From Cristatella mucedo (Eukaryota; Bryozoa; Phylactolaemata; Cristatellidae): a stretch of DNA of 64,000 nucleotides. Positions 33,416 through 45,930 of this stretch are shown here, piece after piece. The translations under genes were made by a program, and so were the position numbers. Each line of letters opens with the position of its first letter. Position 1 is the stretch's first letter. The notes under the pieces are model-generated. The model was given only the letters and a program-made list of their open reading frames with translations, made no database searches and was not told the origin of the DNA. The stretch lies in the NCBI GenBank assembly GCA_009760855.2, contig WPIO01000027.1, positions 3,972,501-4,036,500 of the forward strand, given 5' to 3'.

Positions 33416-36400
33416 ATGGCTCTGGTGGGATTAGGTAAGGTGCAGCATTTGCGTTTGCAGTTTATTTGTGCTCATTTTTTTGTTCGAGTGGTGATATAGT
33501 GTATATTAGTACCAGATGTTGACGTTCCGTGCATTAGTAATGGACGGCGAGCTAGCTTCGTATCTTGTTGGATATGTGCTTATTGCTAGCTCGTGAATTT
33601 CGCATCGGCTTTCCTAGCTACTCCTGCTAATTAGTCATCGTATCGCCGAGGAAGACCTTGTGCAATATATATACGCAGGTTTATAACTGCATGTCACATT
33701 TATGAACATTTTGCATGTAATAAGCGGTATAGCTGGGCTTTCGGCCGTCCCAATCCCAACGGAAACAAGCCGCAGTTTAGTATCTGTAAGTAGGCTAGCA
33801 TGGGCGTGTAAGTGGAGTAGGCAGTCGAAATTTGTGCTGCTCTAATGCAAAATTATTTAATATTGCTATCAGCGCGCTCCAGCGCTGTGTGCCGCTGCCA
33901 CTGGCAGCCCTTGTACGTGTGCATGTCAACTGCAGCCAGGATGCTGCCCCTTTGTAGCACCTTCCACTTATTAAGTGTGCTACTGGTGACGTCACTTTCG
34001 AAGCTCGCGTTTGACGGCAGAGTGCGGCTCCCACTATCCGTCGCCTACTGGTGACTGCCAATTTACTTGATGTTGAGCTAGCCTCAGTATCCCAGTTTCT
34101 CTTGGTTGCTCTCTGGTATAGAAACCTTAAACCGGGTTTCAAGTCAAGCGCTTCTCGAAATTTGGTATCCGTAAGCTGTTGAGAGTTGACAGTTTCTACC
34201 TCGAAAGCGTCGTATCCTGTTTGCCGACCACGTGCACAGTAAATGACCTGCCGAGGCCGTTTCTCTCCGGCCACCGACTTAACGTTTCCCCTACGGGCCC
34301 AAATTAGCAGTTGTATTGTATCCTACGAGGACTCAATTTCTTTCTTGGCGCGTTTGGGCTGGAAAGAAAGCATTTAAGGAACAACTGGTTAAAAGGTTTC
34401 CTTTTTCAGCATATGTTAAGTGCCTAGAGATTAAGGAGGTTCAGTGCTCGCGAGGTGTTTTACTAATGTTGTACTATTTATTATTATTATATCACCTGAT
34501 TAATAATTGTAATCCACGCGTTTATAGCTTACTTTAAAGTGCATCAAATATGATAATCATGGATTAAGCATATGCTGTGACGTACAGGAGGGACTTGCTT
34601 TTAATGGCTGTAAGTCAGAGGATGTCGTTTGGTCAGTCAGTCGAGAGAACCAGGCTTGGGGTGTATATGAGCTGCAGATGCGGTTTCCAAAGGATTGAAG
34701 TTGGCTAGAGGCATAGCTTAACCACCAGGGTCGGTGGAGCAGGTGGAGTGAATGGCTTATCACGAATTTTGTTTTCAGAAAGTTGGATGTCTGATTCTGT
34801 ACAGAGGCTACAGGAGAGATACTAGCTTGGTGAGCCGTAATGGCTCACTAGGTAAGGCGATTGCTTTTCGAATCCTGCGGTGGGCGATTCTTTATCGCCA
34901 CTGCAAGCGGTGGCGATAGCCGGCAAAGCTCTTCTGTTGCTATACAAAAAGAGGCTGCTAAATTAGCTAGTATTTTTATTATTTTTTTTAGTCCATTAGA
35001 GGATGAAGCTTTCTGATTTTTAAATGACTCATGTTTGACCATTGTTATTGAGCTCTGACCTCCATTTATCTTAAGAAAATTAACTAACTACTAAAGTGCC
35101 AATGTCAGCAGTTCAAGCTGTAAGGAAGCTAACTGAGTATAAGACACTGGAATAACAGAAAGGATCGTTGCTCAGGTAGAGCAGAAAGACATATATGTTG
35201 AAATGAAAGCCAAACTTGTGCATAGCGATGAAATTGGCATGAGGCAGAGTATACATTGTGCGTAGAGGGCATAGAGTGCATACAACTGATCACCCTATTC
35301 TCCAAAGGTTTCTCGTGGGACTGACAGGTGATCGTTGGCACCTAGGCTTTGAAATCTTCCATTAGGGTTAGAGCTAAACCACTGAAGTTCAATGCTAGTG
35401 ATAGCCAGGCGAGATGATTAATACTGAAGAGGAACTTGGTGACCAATAATATCAACTGCCACCTAGAGATTCAGCAAGCAAGATTTTAAGTGAGACACTT
35501 GTTGAGCATTCCTTAAAATTTATTATATGCTCCATTGTTGCCGAAAACGACATTTGGCTGGCTTATACTAACTACACTCTTGATTTCAATCATAGTCTGG
35601 AACAATGTCGAGCATGAACTGAATTAGGATCTCACACTTTTGTAATTCCTTGTGAAGTGCCATACACAATCGTAGCGATGCACTTGTTGAGAGGTCTGTA
35701 CTAGCCACACTGACCCACAAGGCCCGCTTTGGCTTGGCTTCTTCAAACTTAGCCGAACTGCTGCACCAGTTTCAACCTCCTCGTGCCCTCAGGTCCTGCG
35801 TGGACAACATATTAGCTGTTCCATTCGTGTGCTTAAAGACCGTTGGCAACAGAAACTTTAGCCCTGCAGGTCCTAGACTGTGTAACTTGCTTCCGCAATT
35901 CTTATGCATGACAACTACTCTCCCCCTGCCGACTATGGCTCGTCCTTTTCAGCGGTCCTGAGCTGCTACTTCCATGCTAATCACTACCTCAACTGCTCCT
36001 ACCGCTGCTATCCTTCCCACTTTCTCTTTGTTTCGTGAGATGAAGTCGGTGGGCTACCGAACGTGTACCGAAAGCCTTGTAGGCTGTGAGTGCGCTATGC
36101 AAAACTCTTGCGTAATACCCCATAGTCTTTCTGGACTTATAGATGGAAATACTTTACATAACACACTCACTAAACATTCCTTTGCCATATTCTGGCAGTG
36201 CTGACAAAATATATCCATTGAAACCATTGACTGTTTCCTTACCTAGCTGCATAAAGTGCATAAAAAAACAGGGTTCGTGCCAGTAGAAAAAAATAAGATG
36301 GCAGTATGCATAGTTAGCAAGAAATATTGTTTCTTCATATCAGTCCGTCTGTTTGCATTGTTTCTGGCTAGATGTCAAAATCAGCAATGCCCGATGTTGT

Positions 36401-38133
36401 TTGAAGATTTGCGGGATACCTGAATTTATTTGTCAAATGCGTATATGTGTGTGCATGGGATGCACGTGCACCTGTGGTAATTTGTTTATTTTATGTACAC
36501 CGCAAGTGTATCAGTGCTAGCCAGAAAAATCCTCGTGACACGAAAATCAAGAAAAAACTGAAATATTTCAGTATTCTATGGACTGCTGGCTAGCAAAATT
36601 TCACCAGAACATTGGATTCACATGAATTAGCTATATTTTTAGAAACCGTACGTGCTACCACCTTGATTTTCCTACCAGCTGTAAAAACTTGCAATGCGAC
36701 CATGTTTTGCAGGAACTAGGCTGTTCCTGGTTTGTGACATAGTAGGTTTTCGAAGGGTACTATTTGTAGCACTGTCTGAATGCTATGAAGTATGATTTAC
36801 TAGATTAACCTAATATCTCCCTCCTTAAAAAGGTATCTCAACCACCTTATCAAACATTTTCTCAGCAAGAATCAGGGCTGTGAAGCATGTGATGCACTAT
36901 CGAAGATCTGACTAGATTCGAATTGATGCGACTAGTCAATGTTGCAGTAGAATGGAAATCCACTCAACTTCTCTGATCAACGTAGGATTAAAAAATCTTT
37001 CTGAACATTTTTGAGCTCCAAACTATCTTCATGTGCCAAAGGCATGTACTAAATTGAGCTTTCTGAGAGGCTTAATGCAAACTTTTTTTGAATGCACATT
37101 GCCATGCTTTTGGCTACTCAGAAAGCTAAGTTGGCTGGTTTCTTGGTCTAACTGTGCTATCACTTTCTTGCATGGTTTCGAACTAAGTCAAACCTACATT
37201 TGCATGTCTGCAATGCCACCTGTCTCAATCCTTTGCCATTTCTGGAGAAGTGCCTGGCATAGTCGTTTAGATGCATTTTTCCAGAAGGAAGCTATTTAGC
37301 ACACGAAACAACTCTTACTTAACGTTGTTTTGAGGATACTATCAGAAAACAATCCTTTGAAAGCCGCAACTGTTTATGAGTCCACTCGAAACGGCCAAAC
37401 AACCTTTTATACTCCTAGCTGAGTAACAAGGTGTCAGCATGCCTAATTTGCAACATCTATTGCTTTGTCATATGAATCCTACCTTGTAGTAGTATGTTTT
37501 TGGCCTGGTTTTGTGAAACTCGGCAATGTTTGTGAATGTTGTTGAATCCCTAGCAGTTGCTTTGTAGATTTTTCAGGCTAACTATAAGTCTGCTATCTTT
37601 ACATATGCCCATCTATAAATGTACATACAATAGCAGCCATATGTTGATATGCTGTGGCATGCTTGGTCTCCTGCAAGGACAGTCGATGGATGTATCTCAA
37701 CTGGTAGTTGTTGGAGCTGCTGTAAGTTGATGGTAAATACTAAGGAATATGTCCTTTGTTGTTTATCAGGGAGTAAGTGTTTTGATCCGTCATTTATTGC
37801 TCAAGTACTTTTGAGTGCTGCACTCAAACCATCCTGAAATTAGGACCAATTTGTTTGTACCTCTTAGTAACCGGTTAGCTCAGTTACCGATGACAAGTTT
37901 CGGATTTCGATGGCTAAGAGAAAGGTATTGCTCAGCTCTACCGTTATTCGATAGTAATGCATGAACTATCTGCCAGCAGGGCAAATCTGTAGTGTGTTTA
38001 TACCTTCAAATAGGACACTGCCCTGTGTGTTGCATTTGTAGACGTTATTCGTCTAACAGAAGGCAGCATATTCTTGATGCCTACTATGGAAATTGGGGAG
38101 GCACACTTTGACCTTGGCTGAAGATACCTTATT

Positions 38134-38170
<37 letters not shown>

Positions 38171-41100
38171 CGATGATGTATCGCCATCTGTAACTCCACA
38201 AAGCCATAAAGACTGAGTGTTAAGCCGGAGAGTTTTGTATAGCGCACTCACAGCCTGAGTGGCTTTTGGTACGCATTCGGTAGCCAACAGACTTCATCTC
38301 ATGCAACAAAGAGCAAGTGGGCAGCATAGCAAAGTCAGGAGAGCAGTTGAGGTAGTGAGTAGAATGGAAGTAGCAGCTCAGGACCGCTGAAAAGGATGAG
38401 CCATAGTCAGCAGGAGGAGAGTAGTTGTCGTTGCATAAGAATTGTGGAAGCAAGTTACACAGTCTAGGACCTGCAGAGCTAAAGTTTCTGTTGCCAACGG
38501 TCTTTAAGCACACGAATGGAACAGCTAATGTGTTGTCCATGCAGGACCTGAGGGCACGATGAGGTTGAAACTGGTGCAGCAGTTCGGCTAGGTATGGAGG
38601 AGCCAAGCCGTGGCAGGCCTTGTGGGTCAGCCTAAGAACTTTTCTCTGTATCTGTTGATCAACCGGCAGCCATCCTAGCTCTTTTAGCAAGTGTGACACG
38701 TGGTCCAACCTCTGGGAATTGAAAACTAGCCTTGCAGCCATATTCTTAGCCATTTGTAGTGGCCTAGCCTAATGGCTTGTTTTGGTACCCCAGCCAAAAG
38801 GGAATGACAGTAATCAAGCCGAGACAGAACTAAGGAGGTAGTTAAATTTTTTGCAAGCCACTGTGGAAGACAGCTCCTAATATTAGATAGGGATTGGACT
38901 TGATGGCTAGCTGTAGAAACAGTCTTCTGAATGAAGCTTTTAAAATTTAGGCAGTTGTCGAAAACGACAGCTAAATTTCGAGCACGTGGTGATGGCTGCA
39001 CAATAGCATCACCTATTAGAAGAGCAAAGCCTTTTAAACCAGCCACATGCTTAGGGTGTCCTGTGAGCAGCAGTTCGGTTTTATCACCATTTAGTTTCAA
39101 GAAGTTTTTTGACATTCAGGATCGAATGTCGACTTAATGCACGCAGTACAAGCAGCTATGACAGACAGAGGGAGGCTGCCAAAAATTGAGGTCGGTAGTC
39201 AATACCGATTTAAGTAATGGTGCTGTTATGGATGCTTCTAACGTCGATCGTGTGTTTGATACTTGGGTGACAAAGCATGTGCTGATGCCTGCTTGAAATA
39301 TACTGTGAAGCTTGGGTCCGAAGCAGAGATGTTGGGAGGCTTTGCAGCTGGTGGTGTCGGGGCACTTAATCACATTGAGGGCATAAGGGATAAATGTGCA
39401 AATCCCGGTCAACATTGCTTTGCCATTTTGTGCATTCTTGTGCATTTTTTCAATTTGTGTATGCTTCGACTGGTAGGTAGTAAGACATATATCAAGTGGA
39501 TGACTACCCAAAACATTGCTAAAGTTTTGCTGGACTTTTGCAACAATCCCCTTATTTCATGCACATCGCGCGAGTCATAGGTTGTCGCTCTGTCCGTCCC
39601 CACTGCGGATGTGCAATAGGTCTGGCCAAGCCGTCTGAACCAAACGAGAAATCGATGGATTGGACTGACGAACTTAATGCTTGCCTTGCAAACATTCGAT
39701 CCTAGATGTCAGCAAATTTCCTTAAAACTTCATGACGATAAAACGGAACTGCTACTCATAGGACACCCGAAGCATATGGCTGAACTAGAAGGCTTTGCTC
39801 TTCTAATAGTTATGTTGTTGTGACTGTCACCGTGTGCTCGGAATTAAGGTGTCGTCTTTAACAGCTGCCTAAATTGTGAAAGTTTGATTAAGAAGACTGC
39901 CTCCACAACTAGCCATCATGCCTGGTCCTGATCTAAAATTAGGGACTGTCTACCACGGTGGCTTGCAAAAAAATTAGCTAGCTCCCTGATTCTGTCTCGG
40001 CTAGATTGTTACAATTCTACTTTGGCTGCCCACCGAAAAAGTCACTAGGCAACTGCAGCCTGTGATAAATATATGGTGACAAGGCAAGTTAACAAATTCC
40101 AGAGGTTTGACCGTGTGTCCCTTTGGCTGAATTTGCTTCGATGGCTTCATACTGATCAACAGATAAAGAGCAAAGTTCATACACTGACTCACAGTGCCCT
40201 CTATGGCATGGCTTCCGCATACCTAGCTGAACTGCTGCACCTGTTTCAGCTTCTCGTAATCTTGGGCCCTCCATGGACAATAAGTTGTCGGGTCCATTCC
40301 TCTGCCTCAGGACCGTTGGCAACAGAAGCTTTGCTCTGAAGGTCCTAGACTGTGGAACTCAGTTCCACAACTCATATACAACATATGCTCTCCTGTTGCC
40401 AACTTATGCAAATCCTTTCCAGCCGTCCTGAGCTGCTACTTCGATACTACTCACTATCCCTACCGCCTCACTCAGCTATGCTTCTCACACACTTTATCCT
40501 TGTGGCTTTGAGCACCCACTTTGTCCTTGTGGCTTTGAGGATTTACAAAGATACATTACATTATATTGGCAGTGTTGGCCCGAAAAATTCGGTCACCCCA
40601 ACAAAAATCTGAAACTTGGAAGATTTATTTGCAAAGAAATTAAATTCTTCCCAGGAATAGAGGCTGCCAGCTTTTGTGACATCTCGTCTGCGTTAGTACT
40701 TTCTAAAGAGCCTGTGTTTTACTGAACAGGTCGGCTACTGGTGTAGGCTGAACAGTTGGCCTCTGCCGTCTGTCAACATTGCTCCATAATTGTTTTATAG
40801 CTTTAAATAAGGGACTGGCTGAGCTTCTATACCGGTACCAAATAAGGATTCGTCAAAAGTACTTCCTCTGCCAGGCAGTTTGCATGTGGCCGTTCTCTTG
40901 CTGCCAAATGTAATGACCCCCAAACGGAGTGTTTTAGCCTTGAAATCTAACTTTCTTGGCCAACAGTCACTTGATTAAAATACTTTTTGAAGAATCCTTG
41001 TTTGGTGTTGGTGCAGTGGCTCAACAAGTAGCCTAATTTGAACCTCTGATGTAGAACAGCTATTGAGCGATGAGACCTTGTGTTCAGTAGCAGCTCTTTT

Positions 41101-44100
41101 CAGTAAGTTATGCTCTTTGTAATGTGCTACAGCAGGAGAGGCAAAACAGCAGCTGGCAGTCTTTATTCCTGGCAAGACACAGTAGGTTATAAAGAACCAT
41201 AGTGGGGCGATGTCACACTAAAGGTCACCAACAGCATGCTTGCTTTTTAGAGTTGTCAAAAAATATTTTAACATGCTCTGCACGACTTCAGTAGCCTGGC
41301 ATAATAGACAACCCTCTTATTACCGACCGGGTTTACTGCCACAGCAGCAGCAGTCATACTGCAAGGATTTTTTGCCTCATATATATATATATATATATAT
41401 ATATAGATTTAATAAAATATTTAACACGCATATGTATACATTACATTAGTGCATTAGCCGGCAGTGTCCTGCCCTGCCTTGGTCGCTGGTGCTACCGGTG
41501 CCTTCTGGTTCAGGAACTGGCCACACGGCTTCCAAGCCGGTAATACCTTTCACTCTGCTTGGAATGCTGCCAAGGTCCAAGCAAGCTTCATCGTTTGGCC
41601 ATCAGCTGCCGACAGCCCCAACTACAGAGAGCCTCACCACTGCCTACCGGTAGCCAATGGTCAGCAAAGACCAGGCAATGGCTGCATACTTCTCGGTCTT
41701 GTTCGTGATCACAGCCACTCCCTGCCATCGATCACCATATCGGCGTTGTTGATTCTGTCTCTCGCTGAAAAATTCTTGCTCCCTGTGGAGCAAGACATCG
41801 CCTCAAGCTTGGCCGGGTTTTAGGAAAGCAAGACTACAAAATAGCAAGAAACAGGATTTGTGTGAGGCAGCCTTGCTTGTGCCAAATGGTGCATTCTGCC
41901 ACTTTGATATACATTCTGGATGCAAACATACTTGCAAAATGACGTTGTGGTGGTCTGGGCTGCTTCTTAGACAGTTGTGGTTTCCTGTTGATTTTGGCTA
42001 AGCCCCATAAGAGCACTGTAAAGGAGAAATACTTCATGCACCATGTATCCCCCTCTCGAAAACTGCTTCTCTATCGCTATCTGCCATTTCTTCTGAATGG
42101 CCAAGGTTAGAGACATCAGGTCATGCTATGCTATGTGCATACAATGTTGTCAACTACAGTGATGTAGTGTCCCTTTTGCCCTACCATGAATATGTGGCCT
42201 GTAGCTGGATATAAGTCAAGCTGCTTGCTTCAAACCGTTGCCAGTTATTGTTAAGTTTTAGCTTCACTTACTGGTGTTTTGTCTTAAAAAAGTGACATAC
42301 TTTACTAGTATTTTTTTAAAGCAACAACAAAATATCCATTAAAGGTTTTTGTCTTTCAGGAGCTCATAATATACTGAAATGATTGGAGGTTTCACATGGA
42401 TTTTCAGGGGGGCTGAATAGACTTTTAGGACCGACACTGTATATGCATGTACTGTCAGTCACAAGGCCTTTACCGATTGGTCAAAGCAGCTTGCTAAATG
42501 AGGTCCTCTGCTAATCCGATGTGGTATGTGGCCTTGAAAGAAGTAGGTGCTACCCACATATCATCAGGCTTCACCAGCTTACTAGGAGTTTCCGTTTTAG
42601 CTTTTGGTTGAACTATTAACTGTTTTTAACACGGTTACACGTAATATGTATAATGTGATTTTACTGCAAACATCTGTCTCTATTAACTTTGGTGATCATG
42701 GCTCTATTGTGCAGAGATTTGATTCCCACGTTGAAGCAACTGGTGCATAATTACAGGCTTCACTGCTCACTAGTGTTTGGTGATTTTGGATAGGAATTTT
42801 AGCTCTATGGTCATCTAGGCTATCTTGTTAAAAATGCAGTAGTGAACAGCCAAGCTAGTCTATGCATTCATGACAGCTCATCCAGGCTTCTGTAACTGCT
42901 ACTGCCAGGTTTTCCTGCCTGCTCGATAAGACACACAGTTGCTGCAAAACTAGTTTCTAGTGCTAGACTTTCTATGTTAAAAAGATTGCTGCAAGGCGTG
43001 TGAAGGTTGATCGCTGCCAGGCGTGTGAAGCCAATGAGGCGTTGTTCTCTGCGCTGTTTGTGGCTGTGTGGCTCGGCCACTGAGGGGTGCATTTGTAGTT
43101 GCATCGAAGCAACTCAGATGCTTGAGCCAGCCCATGGTCAGTCACACCTGCCTGACATCACTCCAGACTGATTCTACCCGGGAGGAAACCAGCCTATGTG
43201 TGGGAAAGCCCAACCTTTACAAACCGAGCCGTGATTACCTCCAAACCGGTTGCTCTGCATGCTTGCTCCCTAACCAAGCCAACCACGCCACGTTTGTGAA
43301 GGACTACCAGTAAACAGCATCCAGGACTGGCACCAATCGCTGGCGTGCCTGCTTGCGTACGTGCTGGCTTCGTGCACTTCTACGGACGAACCGCATGTGC
43401 TCCATCACTCAATTTATCCTTTATGCCTCTCAAGACTGACTGTGCTGCATTTGGGCGCAGTGAGAGCGATTGCACCACTCGCTTCCGGTCAATGTCGATT
43501 GTGAAGCTGAAGTAGGCCGCCGTCAGTGTGCGCTCCCAGCGGAGTGTTGAGCGTGCCATCGAGGGATTTGCCATTCGTTCGACTTGCTTTAGGGCATTAT
43601 GTGGGGAGATGCTTCACCAGCCAGCTGAGAAACTTCAGTCGCCCTCAGAATGCCTCATGTCTGGCCTGCACTCGACTCGGCCCTGCGCTGGGAGCGTGGG
43701 GCCGAGAAGCATCGACAGAGGTCGCTAAGGCGCAAGCCAGCGAGAAGCCTCAGCCGTATTCACCATTTCAGGTCGGGTTAAGTAACAAGGCTGAGTACGC
43801 TTTGGCTCGTGTTGACGACCTGCTCAACTGGGCAAGAAAGGTAGGCTCACCTTCGAATGATGCAGGCTAGTTCGATCGTCCGTTAGCCCTTGAGAGTTCG
43901 GTAGCTGGGAGCGCAGCACGATAGCCGTTTTTGCTACCTCGTGTTTTGTACTTGAGTATTTTTGTGCTGTACTCGTTTGCTAACAATTTGACATTTCGAC
44001 CACGTGTGCTAGCTGCTATTGTATTCCTGACCAATATCGCCTTACCAGACTGAATAAATTTAATATTAAGGGATCTCTGTGGCCTTTGACCTTTGGCCTA

Positions 44101-44746
44101 GCCTGCTGTGCAGTTGAAATGATGCACATGGCTGCTCCTCGATATGACATGGATCGCTTCGGAGTCGTGTTCAGGGCAAGTCCTCGGCAGGCAGATTGCA
44201 TTATCGTCGCTGGAACATTAACAAATAAAATGGCTCCTGCCCTGCGAAAAGTGAGTACCCTCAGCAATAAACAAGAAATTGATTTTTTTCAAGCCTGGTC
44301 CTTGTCTGTAGCTGTTGGCATTCAATGCTCCAGGTATACGACCAAATGCCTGAGCCACGGTGGGTTATCAGCATGGGCAGCTGTGCTAACGGAGGAGGCT
44401 ATTATCACTACTCATACTCGGTGGTGCGTGGGTGCGACAGAATCGTACCTGTTGACATCTACGTGCCGGGTAGGCCTGCGTTATGTGTTGGTCTCTGCTG
44501 CTGCCAGCACGCACGACTCTCTGCTCCAACGTTGCCTTTTCAAGGAGTGCACTCCCTTATGCACTCATTGAGAATGCTCCAGTAAAGTTTGCCTTTGCCT
44601 GTTCTTGTTTTGAATCGAATCGAAACATATTTTTTGACGTTCTTTCAGGTTGCCCACCGACCGCAGAAGCTCTGCTTTATGGTGTACTGCAGCTTCAGAA
44701 AAAGATCAAGAGAATGAAAAGAGCTCAAATGTGGTACAGAAAGTGA
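33416..44746 (+). CDS. NDUFS7: NADH:ubiquinone oxidoreductase 20-kDa subunit (PSST), 5 exons
   Basis: Exons 33416-33434, 43593-43840, 44071-44250, 44334-44469 and 44649-44746; product 226 aa. Complex I core subunit carrying cluster N2, the last Fe-S centre before quinone, in the mitochondrial matrix arm. Cluster N2 cysteines are present: adjacent Cys pair in [18 protein letters not shown] and PGCPPTAEA. Other family blocks are [30 protein letters not shown] and [14 protein letters not shown]. The end KRAQMWYRK is typical. The N-terminus is Arg/Ser-rich without acidic residues, as in a mitochondrial targeting peptide. Exon 2 has no in-frame ATG after the stop at 43508, so a 5' exon is required. 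The 33416 exon (MALVGL plus one base) has a GTAAGG donor and the right phase for the CTTTAG acceptor at 43592. That link is inferred; exons 2-5 are firm. Confidence 0.88.
33435..34559 (+). other. NDUFS7 intron 1, proximal part
   Basis: No recognised repeat. A minus-strand open frame at 33795-34274 begins with a real ATG and could encode 159 residues ([16 protein letters not shown] start). I recognise no family. Confidence 0.4.
34560..34825 (-). mobile_element. LINE-A C-terminal fragment
   Basis: Minus strand encodes a relic of the LINE-A end ([19 protein letters not shown]). A SINE-1 copy interrupts or borders it at 34830. In NDUFS7 intron 1. Confidence 0.6.
34831..34990 (+). mobile_element. 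SINE-1 copy lacking the dyad
   Basis: Head TGAGCCGTAATGGCTCACTA, then GCTTTTC joined directly to GAATCCTGCGG. The dyad present in other copies is missing between two TTC triplets. Body hairpin (GCCACTGCAAGCGGTGGCGA) and tail (AAAAGAGGCTGCTAAATTAG) are intact. Confidence 0.8.
35640..36190 (+). mobile_element. LINE-B C-terminal fragment and 3' UTR
   Basis: Plus strand encodes [22 protein letters not shown], then the shared C-terminal part with [12 protein letters not shown]. The 3' UTR has GGGCTACCGAACGTGTACCG. 5'-truncated; the last bases resemble the LINE-B tail. Confidence 0.75.
36191..38125 (+). other. NDUFS7 intron 1, middle part
   Basis: No exon, RNA gene or known repeat recognised. A plus frame at 37033-37299 has no family resemblance. 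Confidence 0.45.
38134..39175 (-). mobile_element. LINE-B non-LTR retrotransposon, 5'-truncated
   Basis: Best LINE-B copy. Its 3' end on the minus strand is a CAT microsatellite (plus-strand ATG run 38134-38178). The 3' UTR carries the GGTACGCATTCGGTAGCC block. Two relic frames, 39115-38726 and 38753-38220, cover the region after the RT active site ([19 protein letters not shown]) and the C-terminal part ([40 protein letters not shown]). They overlap in different frames, so at least one frameshift is present. CR1/L2-like, clearly distinct from LINE-A. Confidence 0.85.
39600..40560 (+). mobile_element. LINE-B, decayed plus copy
   Basis: Covers the same segment as the 38.1-39.2 kb copy in the opposite orientation: [12 protein letters not shown]-type sequence at about 39745, LAELLHLFQ at 40225, tail-side relics to about 40560. 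Many stops. With the neighbour it forms an inverted pair separated by about 0.4 kb. Confidence 0.7.
40561..43592 (+). other. NDUFS7 intron 1, distal part
   Basis: Contains the (TA)n run at 41379-41405 and no recognised exon. A 119-residue plus frame at 41464-41823 has no family match. The intron ends in the tract ACTTGCTTTAG at 43592. Confidence 0.45.
41379..41405. repeat. (TA)n microsatellite
   Basis: 27 bp of AT/TA alternation in NDUFS7 intron 1. Confidence 0.95.
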
Positions 44747-45640
44747 TCTTAACAGGCCAAATGTCCTTATCGTACACAGCTTTGTCGTCCGGCTCCAGAG
44801 GACTTAGACAACGAACGCATGCAAGAATGAGTAGCTGCATCTTACAGCAGTTGCTTGAAAATTTGTCAGAGTGGCAGTGCAGATCGGCTCTTTGATTTGA
44901 CTTGTATAGCGACGTAAGCTATTGCTGTGTTGAACATATAAAGCAGCTGACACGTCATACTGCTCGAGTTTTGTCGTTGCCTGCCACCTGATCACTGCCA
45001 ACAAAATTCGTTTAGCTGGACAGTGCAGGTGCACCAGCAGTCTGAAAAATGACTACAAATCGGCCTTCTGAAGGGTGAACCTTATCCATCTAATCTGATT
45101 CCTTGGGGAGGGGTGAACAGAATGTTCGGGCGAGCACGTGAATGCCATCGTGCTTCGAATAATTTAATATATATATAGCGTAATAATTCCAAATTTATTT
45201 TAACTAACCTAATGTAAAACAATAATTATATAGCATTATGTCACACTGTCTCGTTTTATGTTACTGTTTACAAATGTTGTGTTTGAATGCATGCATTCGA
45301 GACTGCAGTATTCAAAGGGAGTGCATGCAGGAATTGTTGAACCAACAACAAATCATCCTGGACTAAGTCATTATTGTCGCTCAGCCGGTCATTAAGTATC
45401 CTAGACTAGCCGAAATAAAATTCGAATGGTTGTAATGATCAACCTTTAGCATAGACATTGCTTGCCTCAGCAAAACCAGTTTCGATGCTTGCACTTTATT
45501 TAGCCTGCATTGATAGTATGCAGTCAGGCATCACCTAATCTATTTATTGCACCTTATACTGAGACCTCTTTAAGCTGCTCGGCATAAAATCTTTCTGTTA
45601 GTGTTGCCTACAGCAGGAATGAGGTTTGGATGCCTACTGT
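44747..45640. other. 3' flank of NDUFS7
   Basis: NDUFS7 3' UTR and intergenic sequence. No AATAAA directly follows the stop; one lies near 45414 (CGAAATAAAATT). No gene recognised. Confidence 0.4.
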
Positions 45641-45725
45641 GTTCCTTTGTAGCAAATGTGAAGTGCCTAGAAAGAGATCAAGTTCCGTGCTGGTGCTATA
45701 CAAATGTGTTATTAATATTATTGTG
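45640..45725 (+). repeat. LINE-A terminal fragment
   Basis: GTGCCTAGAAAGAGATCAAG, then GGTGCTATACAAATG and an ATT-rich end: the last ~80 bp of LINE-A, directly upstream of a SINE-1 copy. Confidence 0.65.
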
Positions 45726-45750
45726 TTCAGCTCATATTGCTCTTTCTCTT

Positions 45751-45930
45751 GAGCCGTGATGGCTCAATAGGTAAGGTAGTTGCTTTTCACGACCTCGGCC
45801 CCGAGGTCGTGGGTTCGAATCCTGTGGTGGGCGATCCTTTATCGCCACTGCAAGCGGTGGTGATAGCCGTAAAGGCTCTTCTGTCGCTATACAAAAAGCT
45901 GTCAAATCAGCTGGTATTTATTTAAAGATG
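45751..45930 (+). mobile_element. SINE-1, best copy
   Basis: tRNA-derived. A-box region ATGGCTCAATAGGTAAGG at about 45759-45776, perfect 22-bp dyad 45789-45810 (arms ACGACCTCGG), B-box GGTTCGAATCC at 45812-45822, body hairpin (TATCGCCAC / GTGGTGATA) near 45838-45865, and tail AAAAGCTGTCAAATCAGC. The internal Pol III promoter is plausible; transcription is inference. Confidence 0.85.

Noticed and set aside
38220-39115. Two neighbouring genes on the minus strand
   Set aside because: They are frameshifted pieces of one LINE-B copy followed by its 3' UTR and microsatellite.
43526-43728. NDUFS7 starting at GTG 43526
   Set aside because: No ATG occurs in this frame, and a GTG start is unlikely for a nuclear gene. 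The CTTTAG acceptor at 43592 with the 33416 exon explains the N-terminus better.
45751-45830. tRNA gene at the A-box/B-box stretch, and similar stretches elsewhere
   Set aside because: The anticodon region is replaced by a long dyad, no acceptor stem closes, and the same head recurs with a shared body and tail. These are SINE heads.
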